A stretch of DNA of 64,000 nucleotides from Bacillus sp. ISL-7 (GCF_018613065.1 NZ_JAGGQW010000059.1:4443-68442); one strand, 5' to 3'; shown: positions 28,100 to 39,522, numbered from the stretch's first letter. The notes: generated by a model not told the origin, from the letters alone. A program made the numbers and translations.

Positions 28100-28247
28100 T
28101 AGCACCATCTCCTAGGATCTTCGTTTACATGTGTTTCCGAAAATCCCCCGATATCCTCTCATCCTTATCTTTTGAGCCATTTTTAGGCTCCTATCTTCCG
28201 ATTCCAAATGACCATTTAAACAGGGGCAACCACCTTATGAAACCCAC

Positions 28248-29117
28248 TCATGCAAATACAATCGTTTTATTTCCATGAACAAGTACTTTATCTTCAACAT
28301 GCCAGGAAACGGCTTCGGCGAGAACTCTTTTTTCCACATGACGTCCCGCAGTCTTTAAATCCGCTACTGTATAGCGATGATTAATACGCTGTACATCTTG
28401 TTCAATAATTGGTCCTTCATCAAGATCATTTGTTACATAATGGGCAGTTGCTCCTATTAACTTCACCCCTCGGTTAAACGCTCTTACATAAGGATTTGCC
28501 CCAACAAAAGCCGGTAAGAATGAGTGATGGATGTTAATGATTTGTTTAGGATAATGCGAAATGAAATTAGGAGAAAGAATTTGCATATACCTGGCCAGAA
28601 CAATAAAATCTACTTTCCCTTTCAATAGTTCAAGTGCTTTCTGTTCGGCATCTCCTTTCGTTTCTTGAGACAGCGGGATATGATAAAAAGGGATGCCATA
28701 ACCCTCAACCAATTCTTTTAAATCAGTATGATTACTGATCACCATAGGGATATCCACAGGAATTTCATTAGATTTCCACCGCCATAAAAGCTCACTTAGA
28801 CAGTGGTCCGCTTTGGAAACAAAGATGGCCATTCGCTTTCTTCTTTCATTACTGCTCAATTGCCAATCCAAAGCATAATCTTGCGCCATCTCATGTAGAT
28901 CTTTTTCAAGTTTTTCAAATGTAGAATCAAATTCTTCCAGATCAAACTCGATCCGCATAAAGAAAATTCCTGCTTGGGGATCCGTTGTATGTTGGTCAAA
29001 ATGTACAATATTCGCTTTGTGTTCTAATAAAAAATTCGTTACCGTCGAGATGATCCCCGGCTTTTCCGGACAAGAAATTAATAATTTTGCACGGTTCAGC
29101 TTTACCTTTGTGTTCAT
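28248..29117 (-). CDS. purU: Formyltetrahydrofolate deformylase
   Basis: PurU hydrolyses 10-formyl-THF to formate and THF. The 289-residue protein has an N-terminal ACT domain (about 1-85, CPEKPGIISTVTNFLLEH) and a formyltransferase-like domain with INIHHSFLPAFVGANPY near residue 205, where an H-H-S replaces the H-P-S of PurN. It is placed at the end of the glycine cleavage operon, where it could regenerate free THF when one-carbon units from glycine are in excess. In E. coli the enzyme is activated by methionine and inhibited by glycine. Confidence 0.93.
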   Translation of the reverse strand: MNTKVKLNRAKLLISCPEKPGIISTVTNFLLEHKANIVHFDQHTTDPQAGIFFMRIEFDLEEFDSTFEKLEKDLHEMAQDYALDWQLSSNERRKRMAIFVSKADHCLSELLWRWKSNEIPVDIPMVISNHTDLKELVEGYGIPFYHIPLSQETKGDAEQKALELLKGKVDFIVLARYMQILSPNFISHYPKQIINIHHSFLPAFVGANPYVRAFNRGVKLIGATAHYVTNDLDEGPIIEQDVQRINHRYTVADLKTAGRHVEKRVLAEAVSWHVEDKVLVHGNKTIVFA

Positions 29118-29156
29118 TTCTCTTCCACCATCCTTAGGATTATGATTGATGTTATT

Positions 29157-30557
29157 CTATGCATGAATTGCCTTTCCATCTATGGCAAGGGCAGCTTCAC
29201 CAATTGCTTCAGCTAATGTCGGGTGGGGATGGATTGTATGAGCAATATCCATGGCTGTTGCGTTTAATACACGAGCGAGGCTAATTTCTGTAATCATATC
29301 CGTTACATGAGGACCTACCATATGAGCTCCTAACAGCTTATTCGTTCCTTCTTCAACAACCAGTTTGACAAAACCATCTGATTCACCAAAAACCAATGCC
29401 TTTCCGATTGCACGGAATGAAAATTTACCAGTTTTTACTTGATACCCTTTTCCCTTTGCTTCTCCTTCTGTGAGCCCAACACTTGCTACTTCTGGGCTGC
29501 TGTATACACATTTTGAAACAAGAGTCGAATCAAGTGGTGCAGGGTTTTCTCCTGCCATATGTTCAATCGCGATGATTCCTTCATGTGAGGCAACATGGGC
29601 AAGCTGAAGGCCGCCAATCACATCACCTATAGCGTATATGTTTGGTTCATTCGTTTGATAAAACTCATTTGTTTTAATAAAATCACGATCCAGATCAATG
29701 GTAGTTTTTTCAAGCCCAATGCCTTCCGTATTTGGTAATCGCCCTACGGAAACTAAAAGCTTATCAGCAGAAAATGGCGTTTCTTTTCCTTTATGCTCTG
29801 CTTTAATCGAAACACCTTCACCTTTTTCAAGTGTCTCAGGCAGTACCTTTGCACTAGTGACGATTTTCACACCTTTTTTCTTCATTAAACGCTGGATTTC
29901 CTTTGATACATCTTGATCTTCTGTTGGTAATATACGGTCGGCATATTCAAGTACGGTTACTTGTAATCCGAAGTCCACGAGCATCGATGCCCATTCGATT
30001 CCAATCACTCCGCCGCCAACAATGATAATTGATTTTGGAAGCGTCTCCATTTTTAAGGCTTCATCCGATGTCATCACATACCTTTCATCTACTTCAAGAC
30101 CATGGAGTGTTCTTGGACGAGAGCCTGTTGCAATCAAAATATTCCGGGGGCTTAAAATGATTTCCTCTTCTTGGTTATTCAATTCCACTTGAACATCTTT
30201 TGACTGCAAAATACTACCTTTCCCATCATAAACATCGATCTTTCCTTTTTTCATTAAATGCTGGACACCTTTAAATAGCTGGGCCGTAATTTCTTCTTTC
30301 CGAGCCTGTACTTTTGAGAAATCAAGTCCAACTTCTGAGGCAATAACACCATACTTATCTACGTTTTTTGTTTGAGCGTACACTTCTGCGCTTCTTAATA
30401 AGGCCTTACTCGGGATACAACCAGCATGAAGGCATGTTCCACCTAATTTTCCTTTTTCAATGACCGCCACTTTTAAACCTAATTGAGAGGCGCGAATGGC
30501 TGCAACGTACCCGCCTGTTCCACCGCCGATAATAACAACATCATATTCTTTTGTCAT
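29157..30557 (-). CDS. lpdA: Dihydrolipoyl dehydrogenase (L protein)
   Basis: A 466-residue FAD/NAD-dependent disulfide oxidoreductase. The FAD fold VVIIGGGTGGYVAAIRA is at the start and the redox cysteines are in GGTCLHAGCIPSK near residues 40-52. The NAD fold (IIIVGGGVIGIEWASM) is near 175, and the HPHPTLAEAIGEA acid-base histidine is near 443. Placement in the gcv operon indicates the L protein of glycine cleavage; it may also serve other lipoyl complexes. It follows the HesB-like gene after 113 bases. Confidence 0.93.
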   Translation of the reverse strand: MTKEYDVVIIGGGTGGYVAAIRASQLGLKVAVIEKGKLGGTCLHAGCIPSKALLRSAEVYAQTKNVDKYGVIASEVGLDFSKVQARKEEITAQLFKGVQHLMKKGKIDVYDGKGSILQSKDVQVELNNQEEEIILSPRNILIATGSRPRTLHGLEVDERYVMTSDEALKMETLPKSIIIVGGGVIGIEWASMLVDFGLQVTVLEYADRILPTEDQDVSKEIQRLMKKKGVKIVTSAKVLPETLEKGEGVSIKAEHKGKETPFSADKLLVSVGRLPNTEGIGLEKTTIDLDRDFIKTNEFYQTNEPNIYAIGDVIGGLQLAHVASHEGIIAIEHMAGENPAPLDSTLVSKCVYSSPEVASVGLTEGEAKGKGYQVKTGKFSFRAIGKALVFGESDGFVKLVVEEGTNKLLGAHMVGPHVTDMITEISLARVLNATAMDIAHTIHPHPTLAEAIGEAALAIDGKAIHA

Positions 30558-30670
30558 CTTCGTGACTCCTTTAATAAAAATATGTAATTATATCTATAGG
30601 AAAACTTGGTTTAATATTTTTATAAATAGCTATTAGCTCCATTCAGTAATAGACATCAACCATTTTCCAA

Positions 30671-30976
30671 TTAATCGAATTCAATTGCACATGCACTAGA
30701 GGCAAAGCTTTCGCCAACTAGAAAACCTTGTTCGTCTCTATAATCAATTTGTGTTTCTTCATCTAAATAGCGTTTTGTAAAACGATCCAACCGAATCTGA
30801 ATCCCATCCGTCTCAATGCATAAATCATTTCGCCGTGGCTCATCAAAAACAATTGAAAACTTAACAGTCATCCCGCATCCGCCAGCGACCTCGGCGTCAA
30901 TCCGAGGAGTTTGCTCTCTATTGACCGACATTTCCTTAAGCTTGTTCATTGCTGCTTCTGTCATTTTTATCATCAT
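30671..30976 (-). CDS. HesB/IscA-like protein without the C-terminal CxC
   Basis: A 101-residue protein with the A-type iron-sulfur carrier layout (MTEAAMNKLKEM at the start, GGCGMTVKFSIVFDE near residue 33). The usual C-terminal C-G-C pair is replaced by SSACAIEF with a single cysteine, so it may not bind a cluster in the classical way. It sits between lipA and lpdA; LipA needs its auxiliary [4Fe-4S] cluster rebuilt after each turnover, so a repair role is plausible but inferred. It lies 36 bases after lipA. Confidence 0.78.
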   Translation of the reverse strand: MMIKMTEAAMNKLKEMSVNREQTPRIDAEVAGGCGMTVKFSIVFDEPRRNDLCIETDGIQIRLDRFTKRYLDEETQIDYRDEQGFLVGESFASSACAIEFD

Positions 30977-31012
30977 AGGACTTCCCGCCCCTTATTCGCC
31001 TATTTTAATTGA

Positions 31013-31891
31013 TTACGCATTCGCTTTTGCTGCATTAACCTGTTCGTCTGCATGATAAGAGGAGCGTACTAGCGGACCTGCTTCGCAGTGACTAAAGCCT
31101 TTTGACATGGCAATGTTCTTTAGATCTTCAAATTCTTGTGGACTCCAGTATTTTTGGACTTTAAGATGATGTTTGGTTGGCTGCAAATATTGACCGATTG
31201 TCATAATATCTACATTGTTTGCACGAAGATCGTCCATTGTTTCTATAATTTCTTCTTTTGTTTCTCCTAGACCAATCATAATGCTTGATTTTGTTGGAAT
31301 AGTAGCATTCATTTCTTTTGCTCGGCTCAAAAACTCAAGGGAACGTTCGTAAGTTGCCCGTGAACGAATTCTAGGTGATAAACGTTTCACTGTCTCAATA
31401 TTGTGATTTAAAATGTCTGGCCTGGCATCCATTAATGTTTTTAAGTTGTCATATTCACCCTTCATATCGGACGGGAGAACTTCAATGCTGCAAAATGGAT
31501 TGCGCCGTCTTACTGCCCGTACTGTTTCTGCAAAAACCCCAGCTCCCCCATCTTTTAAATCATCACGAGCAACAGCGGTAATCACTACATGCTTTAGTCT
31601 CATTTTTTCCACTGACTCTGCAACACGCTCTGGCTCATCCCAATCCAACTCTGTCGGAAGCCCTGTTTGAACCGCACAGAAACGGCATGCACGGGTGCAT
31701 ATACTTCCTAAAATCATAAAGGTTGCGGTTTTGCGTTCCGCCCAGCATTCATGAATGTTTGGACATTTCGCTTCTTCGCAGACCGTATGTAGCTTTTTTT
31801 CACGCATCATTTTTTTTAAGCCAGTATACTCTTCATTCGTATTTAATTTTATTTTTAGCCATTCTGGTTTGCGAACATGATCAATTGACAT
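31013..31891 (-). CDS. lipA: Lipoyl synthase
   Basis: A radical SAM enzyme inserting sulfur into octanoyl-protein. The 292-residue product starts at ATG 31889-31891 ([11 protein letters not shown]), eight bases after AGGAG; a GTG nine bases upstream falls within that site. The auxiliary cluster ligands are in C-x4-C-x5-C ([12 protein letters not shown]) near residue 38, and the radical SAM C-x3-C-x2-C (CTRACRFC) near 65. It lies in the gcv operon, supplying lipoyl groups to GcvH. Confidence 0.95.
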   Translation of the reverse strand: MSIDHVRKPEWLKIKLNTNEEYTGLKKMMREKKLHTVCEEAKCPNIHECWAERKTATFMILGSICTRACRFCAVQTGLPTELDWDEPERVAESVEKMRLKHVVITAVARDDLKDGGAGVFAETVRAVRRRNPFCSIEVLPSDMKGEYDNLKTLMDARPDILNHNIETVKRLSPRIRSRATYERSLEFLSRAKEMNATIPTKSSIMIGLGETKEEIIETMDDLRANNVDIMTIGQYLQPTKHHLKVQKYWSPQEFEDLKNIAMSKGFSHCEAGPLVRSSYHADEQVNAAKANA

Positions 31892-32014
31892 CTCTTCCAC
31901 TCCTATGAACAGTCATGAAGTTTTCGGTTTATTTTAAACCACCAAGAATGACATAGTTAGAAAATTTATTTTCTCTTTATCTTCATTCTCAGTGGTTCAT
32001 GTTTACCCATTCGT

Positions 32015-33499
32015 TTAAGACATTACGGTTTCTCTTTTTACTGCTTCTTCTTTTGTATAACGTAAGATTGGTGTTCTAGCTGCCTGTACTTCATCCAAGC
32101 GGCCAATAACCGTAGTATGTGGTGCGTCTAATACGACACCTGGATTTTCTTCCACTTCTTTTGCAATTTGAATCATGACATCCGCAAAAGCATCTAGTGT
32201 TTCTTTTGACTCTGTTTCTGTCGGTTCAATCATCAAACATTCCTCCACATTTAGCGGGAAGTAGATGGTAGGTGGATGGTAGCCAAAATCAAGCAGACGT
32301 TTGGCCATATCAAGTGTTCTTACACCAAGTTTTTTCTGTCTTGATCCAGATAACACAAATTCATGCTTACAAATTTGTGAATACGGTGCTTCAAAATACG
32401 GCTCGAGTTTTTTGCGCAGATAATTCGCATGTAGTACTGCACTTTCCGACACTTGACGTAACCCTTCAGGTCCCATTGTGCGAATATAGGTGTACGCACG
32501 TAATAGAATACCGAAGTTTCCATAGTATCCTTTAACTCGACCGATAGATAACGGTTGGTTAGAATCTAGCACATATACCTCATTCACTTTCTCAACACGC
32601 GGTACTGGTAAAAACGGAATCAGTTTCTCTTTCACACCGACTGGACCTGCACCTGGGCCGCCGCCCCCATGAGGTGTAGTAAATGTTTTATGAAGATTTA
32701 AGTGCACGATGTCAAAGCCCATTTGACCCGGAGTAGATTTCCCTAAGATGGCATTCGCATTAGCTCCATCATAGTATAATAAGCCGCCTGCTTCGTGAAC
32801 AACCTTGGCGATTTCTACAATTTCTTTTTCAAACAGGCCGAGAGTATTTGGATTTGTTAGCATCAGTGCTGCTGTATTATCATTTACATGCTTCTTTAAT
32901 TCTTCTAAATCGACTAACCCATGCTCATTGGATGGAATCGTTATCGTTTCAAAACCGGCAACCGATGCACTTGCAGGGTTTGTTCCGTGTGCAGAGTCTG
33001 GTACAAGGACTTTCGTTCTTACCTCTCCTTTTTGCTTATGGTAGGCTTTGACCATCATTAACCCTGTCCATTCACCTTGAGCTCCTGCTGAAGGCTGTAA
33101 AGTTACTGCATCCATTCCTGTGATGACAGCTAACTCTTCCTGTAATTCATATAAGACCTCTAGTGCGCCTTGTACTGTTTCAATTGGCTGGTATGGATGA
33201 ATGCGGCTAAACCCTTCCAAACGTGCTACATCTTCATTAATTTTCGGATTGTACTTCATCGTACAAGAACCAAGTGGATAGAAGCCATTATCGATCCCAT
33301 GGTTTTTATTCGAAAGCGCTGTGTAATGGCGAACAAGCTGCAACTCTGATACTTCCGGGAGTTCTGCTGGCAGGTCACGAATCAAATGCTTGGGAAGTTT
33401 ATCATTTAGATCAACAGTATCAACGTCACTTTCCGGAAGGCTTGATCCAACACGTCCTTGACGACTGATTTCAAAAATTAGGTCATTATATTCAACCAT
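32015..33499 (-). CDS. gcvPB: Glycine dehydrogenase (decarboxylating) subunit 2
   Basis: The PLP-binding half of the P protein, 494 residues. The Schiff-base lysine is in [17 protein letters not shown] near residue 275. This subunit pairs with GcvPA to decarboxylate glycine and transfer methylamine to lipoyl-GcvH. Its start overlaps the gcvPA end by 8 bases. The split P protein is the normal form in Bacillus. Confidence 0.96.
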   Translation of the reverse strand: MVEYNDLIFEISRQGRVGSSLPESDVDTVDLNDKLPKHLIRDLPAELPEVSELQLVRHYTALSNKNHGIDNGFYPLGSCTMKYNPKINEDVARLEGFSRIHPYQPIETVQGALEVLYELQEELAVITGMDAVTLQPSAGAQGEWTGLMMVKAYHKQKGEVRTKVLVPDSAHGTNPASASVAGFETITIPSNEHGLVDLEELKKHVNDNTAALMLTNPNTLGLFEKEIVEIAKVVHEAGGLLYYDGANANAILGKSTPGQMGFDIVHLNLHKTFTTPHGGGGPGAGPVGVKEKLIPFLPVPRVEKVNEVYVLDSNQPLSIGRVKGYYGNFGILLRAYTYIRTMGPEGLRQVSESAVLHANYLRKKLEPYFEAPYSQICKHEFVLSGSRQKKLGVRTLDMAKRLLDFGYHPPTIYFPLNVEECLMIEPTETESKETLDAFADVMIQIAKEVEENPGVVLDAPHTTVIGRLDEVQAARTPILRYTKEEAVKRETVMS

Positions 33500-34844
33500 T
33501 TACAACTGCCTCCAATACCTCGATAAATTGGTCAATCTCTTCTTTTGTCCTCTGCTCTGTTACTGCTAGTAGCATTTGATTTTCTAAACCGTAATCCGTT
33601 CCTAAATCAAACCCACCGATGATACCTGCCTCAAGAAGTTTGGCATTGACTTCCTTTACCGGACGAGGAAGCTTAACAACAAATTCATTAAAGAATGGCG
33701 CTTTATTCATAATGGTAAAGCCTTTTTTATTTAGAGATTTTGCCATGTAATCTGCTTTTTCAAAGTTTAATTGGGCCATATGACGAATTCCTTGCTTTCC
33801 AAGTGCACTCATGCAAACCGCAGAAGCAAGTGCATTTAATGCTTGGTTTGAACAAATATTGGATGATGCTTTATCACGGCGAATATGTTGTTCCCGTGCT
33901 TGCAGGGTTAATACAAATCCGCGTTGTCCTTTTTCATCTTTCGTTTGCCCGACAATTCGTCCTGGGATTTTTCGCATGAATTTCTTACTTACCGTAAAAT
34001 AACCGCAATGTGGGCCGCCGAAGGACATCGGGATTCCTAATGGCTGCATATCCCCAATCACAATGTCTGCTCCAAGTTTACCAGGAGCCTGCAATAGTGC
34101 CAGTGCCAATGGATTGGCGCTTACAATTAAAAGCGCTCCTTTTGTATCCGCGATATTCTTAATTTCTGCTAGATCCTCAATGGAACCGAAAAAGTTTGGG
34201 TATTGAACAATAACAGCAGCAGTGTTTTTATCAATTTGTCCTTGTAACTTCACTAAGCTTGTCTCATCATCAGTAAGATTGACGTCTTCAACTATATAAC
34301 CTTGGCCATCTGATACCGTATTTAAAATGGCACGTGATTCAGGATGAACTGCCTTTGACACAAGTACTTTGGAACGTCGTGTTGATGCAACAGCAAGTGA
34401 TGCAGCTTCCGCAAGAGATGTAAAACCATCGTACATCGAAGAATTGGCCACATCCATTCCCGTCAGTTCACAAACCATGGTTTGGAATTCAAAAATCGCC
34501 TGTAATTCACCTTGGCTGATTTCCGGTTGGTATGGTGTATAGGCTGTGTAAAATTCGGACCGTGAAATCATATGATTGACCACACTTGGAATATAGTGAT
34601 CATAAGTTCCTGCACCAAGAAAGGTTGGGTAATGATTAGCATTTTTATTTTTGGAAGCCAGTTGATTCATTTTTTTCAAAAGAAGCGGCTCAGGCACTGC
34701 CGCTGGAATAGGCAGCTCACCGTTTAGTTGAATTTCAGCTGGAATATCTTCAAATAACTCATCTATCGAAGAAATATTTAAAAAAGCGAGCATTTCCTCT
34801 TGATCTTGTTTCGTATCAGGGAGGTATCGATAAGTGGAAGTCAT
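33492..34844 (-). CDS. gcvPA: Glycine dehydrogenase (decarboxylating) subunit 1
   Basis: A 450-residue N-terminal-half P protein starting [19 protein letters not shown] at 34844, behind GGAGAGGA. Upstream in-frame codons to 34889 overlap gcvH and lack support. Family segments [13 protein letters not shown] near residue 72 and [14 protein letters not shown] near 97 are clear. It abuts gcvH and overlaps gcvPB. Confidence 0.96.
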   Translation of the reverse strand: MTSTYRYLPDTKQDQEEMLAFLNISSIDELFEDIPAEIQLNGELPIPAAVPEPLLLKKMNQLASKNKNANHYPTFLGAGTYDHYIPSVVNHMISRSEFYTAYTPYQPEISQGELQAIFEFQTMVCELTGMDVANSSMYDGFTSLAEAASLAVASTRRSKVLVSKAVHPESRAILNTVSDGQGYIVEDVNLTDDETSLVKLQGQIDKNTAAVIVQYPNFFGSIEDLAEIKNIADTKGALLIVSANPLALALLQAPGKLGADIVIGDMQPLGIPMSFGGPHCGYFTVSKKFMRKIPGRIVGQTKDEKGQRGFVLTLQAREQHIRRDKASSNICSNQALNALASAVCMSALGKQGIRHMAQLNFEKADYMAKSLNKKGFTIMNKAPFFNEFVVKLPRPVKEVNAKLLEAGIIGGFDLGTDYGLENQMLLAVTEQRTKEEIDQFIEVLEAVVNG

Positions 34845-34845
34845 T

Positions 34846-35241
34846 TTATTCCTCTCCTTCATTAATAAATGCTTGGTACGCATCTTCATTTAAAAGTGAT
34901 TCCAATTCTTCAGGATTGGACATTTCCACTTCTACTAACCAACCTGCTTCAAATGGATGTTCGTTAATCGTCTCCGGAGCATCTCCTAACTCTTCGTTTA
35001 CAGTAACAACCGTACCTGATACAGGAGAGTATAGGTCAGAAACTGCTTTTACTGATTCGATGGTCCCCATTGATTCATTCGCTTTTACTTCATCATCCAC
35101 TTCTAAGGTTTCAACAAAGACAATATCTCCTAATTGCTTTTGTGCAAAATCAGAGATTCCAATACGTACTCGATTTCCGTCTAATTGTAATACCCACTCA
35201 TGTTCTTTGCTATATAGTAAAGTTGCTGTCGCTTTAGTCAT
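34846..35241 (-). CDS. gcvH: Glycine cleavage system H protein
   Basis: A 131-residue lipoyl carrier. The lipoyl lysine is in [18 protein letters not shown] near residue 64. The start is the ATG at 35239-35241, preceded by GGAAGGAAGAG; ten upstream codons are not conserved. In B. subtilis gcvH lies apart from gcvT-PA-PB; here it is inserted between gcvT and gcvPA. The 125-base gap to gcvT has no visible terminator. Confidence 0.96.
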   Translation of the reverse strand: MTKATATLLYSKEHEWVLQLDGNRVRIGISDFAQKQLGDIVFVETLEVDDEVKANESMGTIESVKAVSDLYSPVSGTVVTVNEELGDAPETINEHPFEAGWLVEVEMSNPEELESLLNEDAYQAFINEGEE

Positions 35242-35366
35242 TGTTTCTCTTCCTTCCGATTGTAAATTCAAGTTTGATCATTCAGGTCTTGATTTCATGT
35301 AAGTTTACGTACAGTCGGCCTGCCTATCATCTTTATGCAAGTTAACCAGAGAACTCTATCACTCTA

Positions 35367-36479
35367 TTAACCCTTTTTATAGAACGGTGTTTTAACAACA
35401 ACCGCCTCAATCTGCTTATTACGGATGACCACTTTTAATGGTGTTCCCACTTCTGCATGTTCTGCGGATATTAGTGCAAGGCCTATGCTTTTCTTTAAAG
35501 ATGGTGATTGGGTTCCTGATGTAACAACACCAATTTCCTCTCCACCTTCTGAAACTACTTGATAACCGTGGCGTGGAATCCCCCGGCCTGTTACCTCAAT
35601 TCCTACTAATTTTCGTTTTAATCCGGCTTCTTTTTGTGCTGAAAGTGCGGATTTACCGATAAAATCACTTTCTTTTTTCGTTTTTACGGCAAAGCCGATT
35701 CCAGCTTCAAGGGGACTAATATCACTTAATAGCTCTTGACCATAGAGTGCAAGACGTGCTTCTAAACGAAGCGTGTCACGTGCACCGAGGCCACATGGTT
35801 TTAAGCCATCATCACTTCCTACTTCTAAAAGCTTTACCCAAAGTGCTGCGACTTGTGCAGCATCTAAATAAAGCTCAAAACCATCTTCTCCTGTATAACC
35901 TGTCCGAGATACGAGCACATCTGTAATACCGTCCAGGTTGACATGTTGAGCAAATTTAAATGGGCCAATTTCTGATAGATCTGCTTCCGTTAACTTTTGT
36001 AAAATGCCTTCAGCCTTTGGACCTTGGATGGCAAGCTGTGCAATGTCATTCGAAATATTTTGGAGCGTCACATCTCCTTTTACATGCTGCTTCATCCATT
36101 CATAATCTTTCTCAATGTTTGAGGCATTAATGACGAGTAAATATTTTTCATCTGCTAATTTGTACACTAATAAATCATCGACTGTTCCGCCGTCTGGATA
36201 GCACATTGCTGTATATTGTGCTTGATCGATACTAAGCTTTGTAACATCGTTAGTGACAAGGTAGTTAATGTAACTCTCTGCATCTTTGCCTTCAACAAGC
36301 ACTTCACCCATATGTGAGACATCAAAAAGACCTGCTTTTGTTCGAACAACCTCATGCTCATCTAAAATACTGGAAAATTGTACTGGCAATGCCCATCCTC
36401 CAAAATCAATGACCTTCGCACCTGATTTTCCATAAATTTCAAAAAGTGGTGTTTGCTTTAATGCTATTTCTGTCCCCAT
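35367..36479 (-). CDS. gcvT: Aminomethyltransferase (T protein)
   Basis: A 370-residue THF-dependent enzyme that releases ammonia and forms 5,10-methylene-THF from aminomethyl-GcvH. Family signatures are the start [20 protein letters not shown], the [13 protein letters not shown] segment near residue 190 and [15 protein letters not shown] near 230. It follows sdaAA by 14 bases. Confidence 0.96.
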   Translation of the reverse strand: MGTEIALKQTPLFEIYGKSGAKVIDFGGWALPVQFSSILDEHEVVRTKAGLFDVSHMGEVLVEGKDAESYINYLVTNDVTKLSIDQAQYTAMCYPDGGTVDDLLVYKLADEKYLLVINASNIEKDYEWMKQHVKGDVTLQNISNDIAQLAIQGPKAEGILQKLTEADLSEIGPFKFAQHVNLDGITDVLVSRTGYTGEDGFELYLDAAQVAALWVKLLEVGSDDGLKPCGLGARDTLRLEARLALYGQELLSDISPLEAGIGFAVKTKKESDFIGKSALSAQKEAGLKRKLVGIEVTGRGIPRHGYQVVSEGGEEIGVVTSGTQSPSLKKSIGLALISAEHAEVGTPLKVVIRNKQIEAVVVKTPFYKKG

Positions 36480-36493
36480 TGATAGACCCCCTC

Positions 36494-37375
36494 TTATGAT
36501 TTCCTACAAAATAGTCGTTCCTTCACCTGTTTACCTGTTTCTGTCGTTGCTAGACCTCCAAGCGCTGTTTCCCGAAGTGTCCGAGGCATATCTTTTCCAA
36601 CCCTATACATCGCTTCAATTACTTCATCACACGGAATGCGACTTTCAATCCCAGCAAGAGACATATCAGCCGCTGAAAATGCGATAGAAGTTCCAATCAC
36701 ATTTCGCTTTATGCAAGGCACCTCAACAAGACCTGCGACTGGATCACAAACTAAACCCAAGAGTGACTTCATGGCAATGGCCGTCGCATTCACTGCTTGC
36801 TGTGGCGTGCCCCCTTTTAACTCAACGATTGTTCCTGCGGCCATGGCTGTTGCAGACCCTACCTCTGCTTGGCAGCCTCCAGCTGCCCCAGAAATGAATG
36901 AACGATTTGCAATGACATACCCGAGCATACTTGCTGTGAACAACCCCATGACTAAATCTTTATAGGGTGTGCCATCATTTTTATGAAGCGAAAACAATAC
37001 ACCAGGCAAAATACCGGCTGCCCCAGCAGTTGGCGTGGCTACAATAACCCCCATCCGTGCATTGCTTTCAGAAGTTGCCAATGAAAAGCTCATTGCATTG
37101 CTTACATAACTACCTGACAGAGATTTACCTTGATGTACGTAATCATACATTTTCACGGCATCCCCGCCAGAAATTCCACTCGGTGCGGTTGAGGCATCTT
37201 TTATACCGCTATCAACGGCTTCTTTCATTTTGATCAATCGCTCTTCCATCATGCTTATTATGGTTTCTTGGTCTCTTCCTGATTTTTCTGTTTCCATCAT
37301 CAACATGATTTCACCAATGGTTTTTTGTTCTCTTTCACAAGCTTCAATCAGCTCTTTCATGGACTGTATCTTCAT
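36494..37375 (-). CDS. sdaAA: L-serine dehydratase, iron-sulfur type, alpha subunit
   Basis: A 293-residue catalytic subunit that deaminates serine to pyruvate with an oxygen-sensitive [4Fe-4S] cluster. Likely ligands are the cysteines in [10 protein letters not shown] near residue 145 and in [16 protein letters not shown] near 190. The start ATG overlaps the sdaAB stop (TAATG), showing translational coupling. In this operon it completes glycine-to-pyruvate conversion after GlyA. Confidence 0.94.
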   Translation of the reverse strand: MKIQSMKELIEACEREQKTIGEIMLMMETEKSGRDQETIISMMEERLIKMKEAVDSGIKDASTAPSGISGGDAVKMYDYVHQGKSLSGSYVSNAMSFSLATSESNARMGVIVATPTAGAAGILPGVLFSLHKNDGTPYKDLVMGLFTASMLGYVIANRSFISGAAGGCQAEVGSATAMAAGTIVELKGGTPQQAVNATAIAMKSLLGLVCDPVAGLVEVPCIKRNVIGTSIAFSAADMSLAGIESRIPCDEVIEAMYRVGKDMPRTLRETALGGLATTETGKQVKERLFCRKS

Positions 37376-37887
37376 TAAATTGCCTCCATAAGTACTTTCC
37401 CTCTTGGTTGATAAGAACTAGCAAGGACTGTAAAGTCATCGCCTGCACTTAAACGAATATCTACCATCTTCTCGTTAATCATAAAGATTTTTGATAAGCC
37501 TCCACCAAGTGATGCACCGCCAACCTTTACAACACGATCTTCGAGTTTCACTGTCACGATTGTTGTATTTGGGTGGTCATAGTAGTCACAGATATCTTCA
37601 AATTCGAAATGGTACTGCATGCCAACCTCTTTTGCCCACTCCAATGAATGTTTAATGCGTGTATCATCGGTATCCATCCCAAGCAATCCGCCAAGAAGTG
37701 CTTTATCTGTTCCATGTCCTTGATAAGTTTCAGCAAAGGAATCATAAAATACAATCTTGACCTCTTGTGGACAATCTCCTAACAGTTCATAAATAAATTT
37801 CCCGATAGATACGACACCTGCTGTATGAGAACTCGACGGTCCCACCATAATCGGGCCAATAATGTCAAAACAACTTTGAAATTCCAT
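37375..37887 (-). CDS. sdaAB: L-serine dehydratase beta subunit, short form without ACT domain
   Basis: The 170-residue product carries the beta-subunit signature GPIMVGPSSSHTAGV near residue 10 and FAETYQGHGTDKALLGG near 55. B. subtilis SdaAB is about 220 residues and ends in an ACT domain; here the protein stops just where that domain would start (after LASSYQPRGKVLMEAI). The start at 37887 has AAGGGG nine bases upstream; another ATG at 37893 is too close. Loss of the ACT domain could change serine regulation. Confidence 0.9.
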   Translation of the reverse strand: MEFQSCFDIIGPIMVGPSSSHTAGVVSIGKFIYELLGDCPQEVKIVFYDSFAETYQGHGTDKALLGGLLGMDTDDTRIKHSLEWAKEVGMQYHFEFEDICDYYDHPNTTIVTVKLEDRVVKVGGASLGGGLSKIFMINEKMVDIRLSAGDDFTVLASSYQPRGKVLMEAI

Positions 37888-37902
37888 CCTCATACCCCTT
37901 TC

Positions 37903-39153
37903 TTATACTGTGACTGCCTGTTGAAATAACGGATAGACTCCACAAATTGCTTTGGTTGTTTCTTTTGCTTTCTCAAGTACGACTTTGTCCCCTTTGCTCT
38001 TCAAAACAGCTGCGATAACTTGCCCGATTTTCACCATATCATCCTGTTTCATACCCCGTGTCGTTAAAGCCGCTGTTCCCATGCGAATACCGCTCGTAAC
38101 AAACGGCTTTTCTGGATCAAATGGAATCGTATTTTTATTTACAGTAATGCCCGCTTCTTCTAATAATTTTTCTGCTTCTTTTCCAGTTAAATTCCACGGA
38201 CGTAAATCTAAAAGGACGATATGATTATCCGTTCCACCAGAAACAAGGGCTGCACCTTCATTTTTTAATGTTTTGCCTAGTGTGTCGGCATTTAGAATGA
38301 TTTGTTTTGCATATTCCTTAAAGCTTGGCTGCAATGCTTCATTGAATGCAACCGCCTTAGCTGCAATAATATGCATTAGCGGGCCGCCTTGAATCCCTGG
38401 GAACACCGATTTATTAATGGCTTTTATCATATCTTCATCATTTGTTAAAATAATGCCTCCACGCGGTCCTCTCAACGTTTTATGCGTAGTGCTCGTTACA
38501 ACATCTGCGTATGGAACCGGCGATGGATGAAGACCAGCTGCAACAAGTCCCGCAATATGCGCCATATCTACCATGAATTTTGCGCCAACTTGATCAGCAA
38601 TTTGTCTAAACCGTGCAAAATCAATCGTTCTAGTGTAAGCACTTGTACCTGCAATGATCAATTTCGGTTTTTCTTTATTCGCGATCGCTTCCAGTTCATC
38701 ATAATCAATCAATTGAGTATCTTCTCTCACACCATAGGACACTACCTCAAACCATTTTCCTGAAACACTAACAGGACTTCCGTGCGTTAAGTGCCCGCCA
38801 TGAGAGAGGTTCATCCCCATCACTTTATCACCAGGTTGAAGCAGTGCGAAAAATACAGCAAAATTTGCTTGTGCACCTGAGTGAGGCTGAACATTGGCAT
38901 ATTTAGCACCAAACAGCTGTGTTAGGCGGTCAATCGCTATTTGTTCTGCCACATCGACAAATTCACATCCGCCATAGTAACGCTTCCCTGGATAGCCTTC
39001 TGCATATTTGTTCGTCATCACACTTCCCATTGCTTCTAAAACATCTTGGCTTACGAAGTTTTCAGATGCGATCAACTCCAATGTTTGATGCTGACGATGC
39101 TGCTCTTTCCTAATTGCTTCAAAAATAGTTGAATCATTTTGTTGTAAACTCAA
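37903..39153 (-). CDS. glyA: Serine hydroxymethyltransferase
   Basis: A 416-residue PLP enzyme interconverting serine and glycine with THF. The PLP lysine is in [16 protein letters not shown] near residue 228, and the start region ([15 protein letters not shown]) is typical. It heads the operon under a glycine riboswitch, so the expected direction is glycine plus methylene-THF to serine, which SdaA then deaminates. Bacillus normally has another housekeeping glyA near upp/atp; this one is likely a catabolic paralogue, which is inference. Confidence 0.95.
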   Translation of the reverse strand: MSLQQNDSTIFEAIRKEQHRQHQTLELIASENFVSQDVLEAMGSVMTNKYAEGYPGKRYYGGCEFVDVAEQIAIDRLTQLFGAKYANVQPHSGAQANFAVFFALLQPGDKVMGMNLSHGGHLTHGSPVSVSGKWFEVVSYGVREDTQLIDYDELEAIANKEKPKLIIAGTSAYTRTIDFARFRQIADQVGAKFMVDMAHIAGLVAAGLHPSPVPYADVVTSTTHKTLRGPRGGIILTNDEDMIKAINKSVFPGIQGGPLMHIIAAKAVAFNEALQPSFKEYAKQIILNADTLGKTLKNEGAALVSGGTDNHIVLLDLRPWNLTGKEAEKLLEEAGITVNKNTIPFDPEKPFVTSGIRMGTAALTTRGMKQDDMVKIGQVIAAVLKSKGDKVVLEKAKETTKAICGVYPLFQQAVTV

Positions 39154-39261
39154 ACCGTTTCCCCCTTGATTCGTTGTATTAGCTACCTCTATCAGTGTTT
39201 AACCTCGGATTTTATCTGTTTTTCCCAAGATAGAATCTGAAGCGAAACCATACTTTTTTGC

Positions 39262-39322
39262 ACGCAAAAAAGGACAGAAAAGGGTAGCACATGGCTTACT
39301 TCTACCCTTCTCTGTCCTTTTA
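39262..39322 (-). terminator. Expression-platform terminator of the glyA riboswitch
   Basis: On the minus strand AAAAGGACAGA-AAGGGTAG pairs with CTACCCTT-TTCTGTCCTTTTTT. The 5' arm starts at the end of aptamer 2 (CTCTCAGGTAAAAGGACAG), which couples glycine binding to termination. Confidence 0.9.
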
Positions 39323-39490
39323 CCTGAGAGTTTAAGTTCGATTAAGAACCTTCCCCTTTGGTGGCAAATACTTTATCTGCGCTCTCCAGAGTTGCGTCCA
39401 ATTGTGGTTCCATCTACCTGAGAGATTTGTTCCAAGGGTCTTTTTGGAACTTGCTCCTTCGGTGGCGTGTAAACTTGCACTCTCCCACAA
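39319..39490 (-). ncRNA. Tandem glycine riboswitch upstream of glyA operon
   Basis: Two gcvT-type aptamers are read on the minus strand. Aptamer 1 runs from GGGAGAGTGCAAG (near 39486) to CTCTCAGGTAG (39414); aptamer 2 runs from CTGGAGAGCGCAG (near 39390) to CTCTCAGGTAAA (39320). Each contains the conserved GCCACCRAAGG-type internal segment. In B. subtilis the homologous switch turns on gcvT when glycine is high by preventing termination, so this is presumed to be an ON switch for glycine degradation. Confidence 0.95.
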
Positions 39491-39522
39491 CCATCTTCCG
39501 CTTATTTATTTTTATTATTTTC

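Noticed and set aside
28174..28190. GAGCC-GGCTC hairpin downstream of purU
   Set aside because: The stem is only five base pairs with no T-run, so it is not claimed as a terminator.
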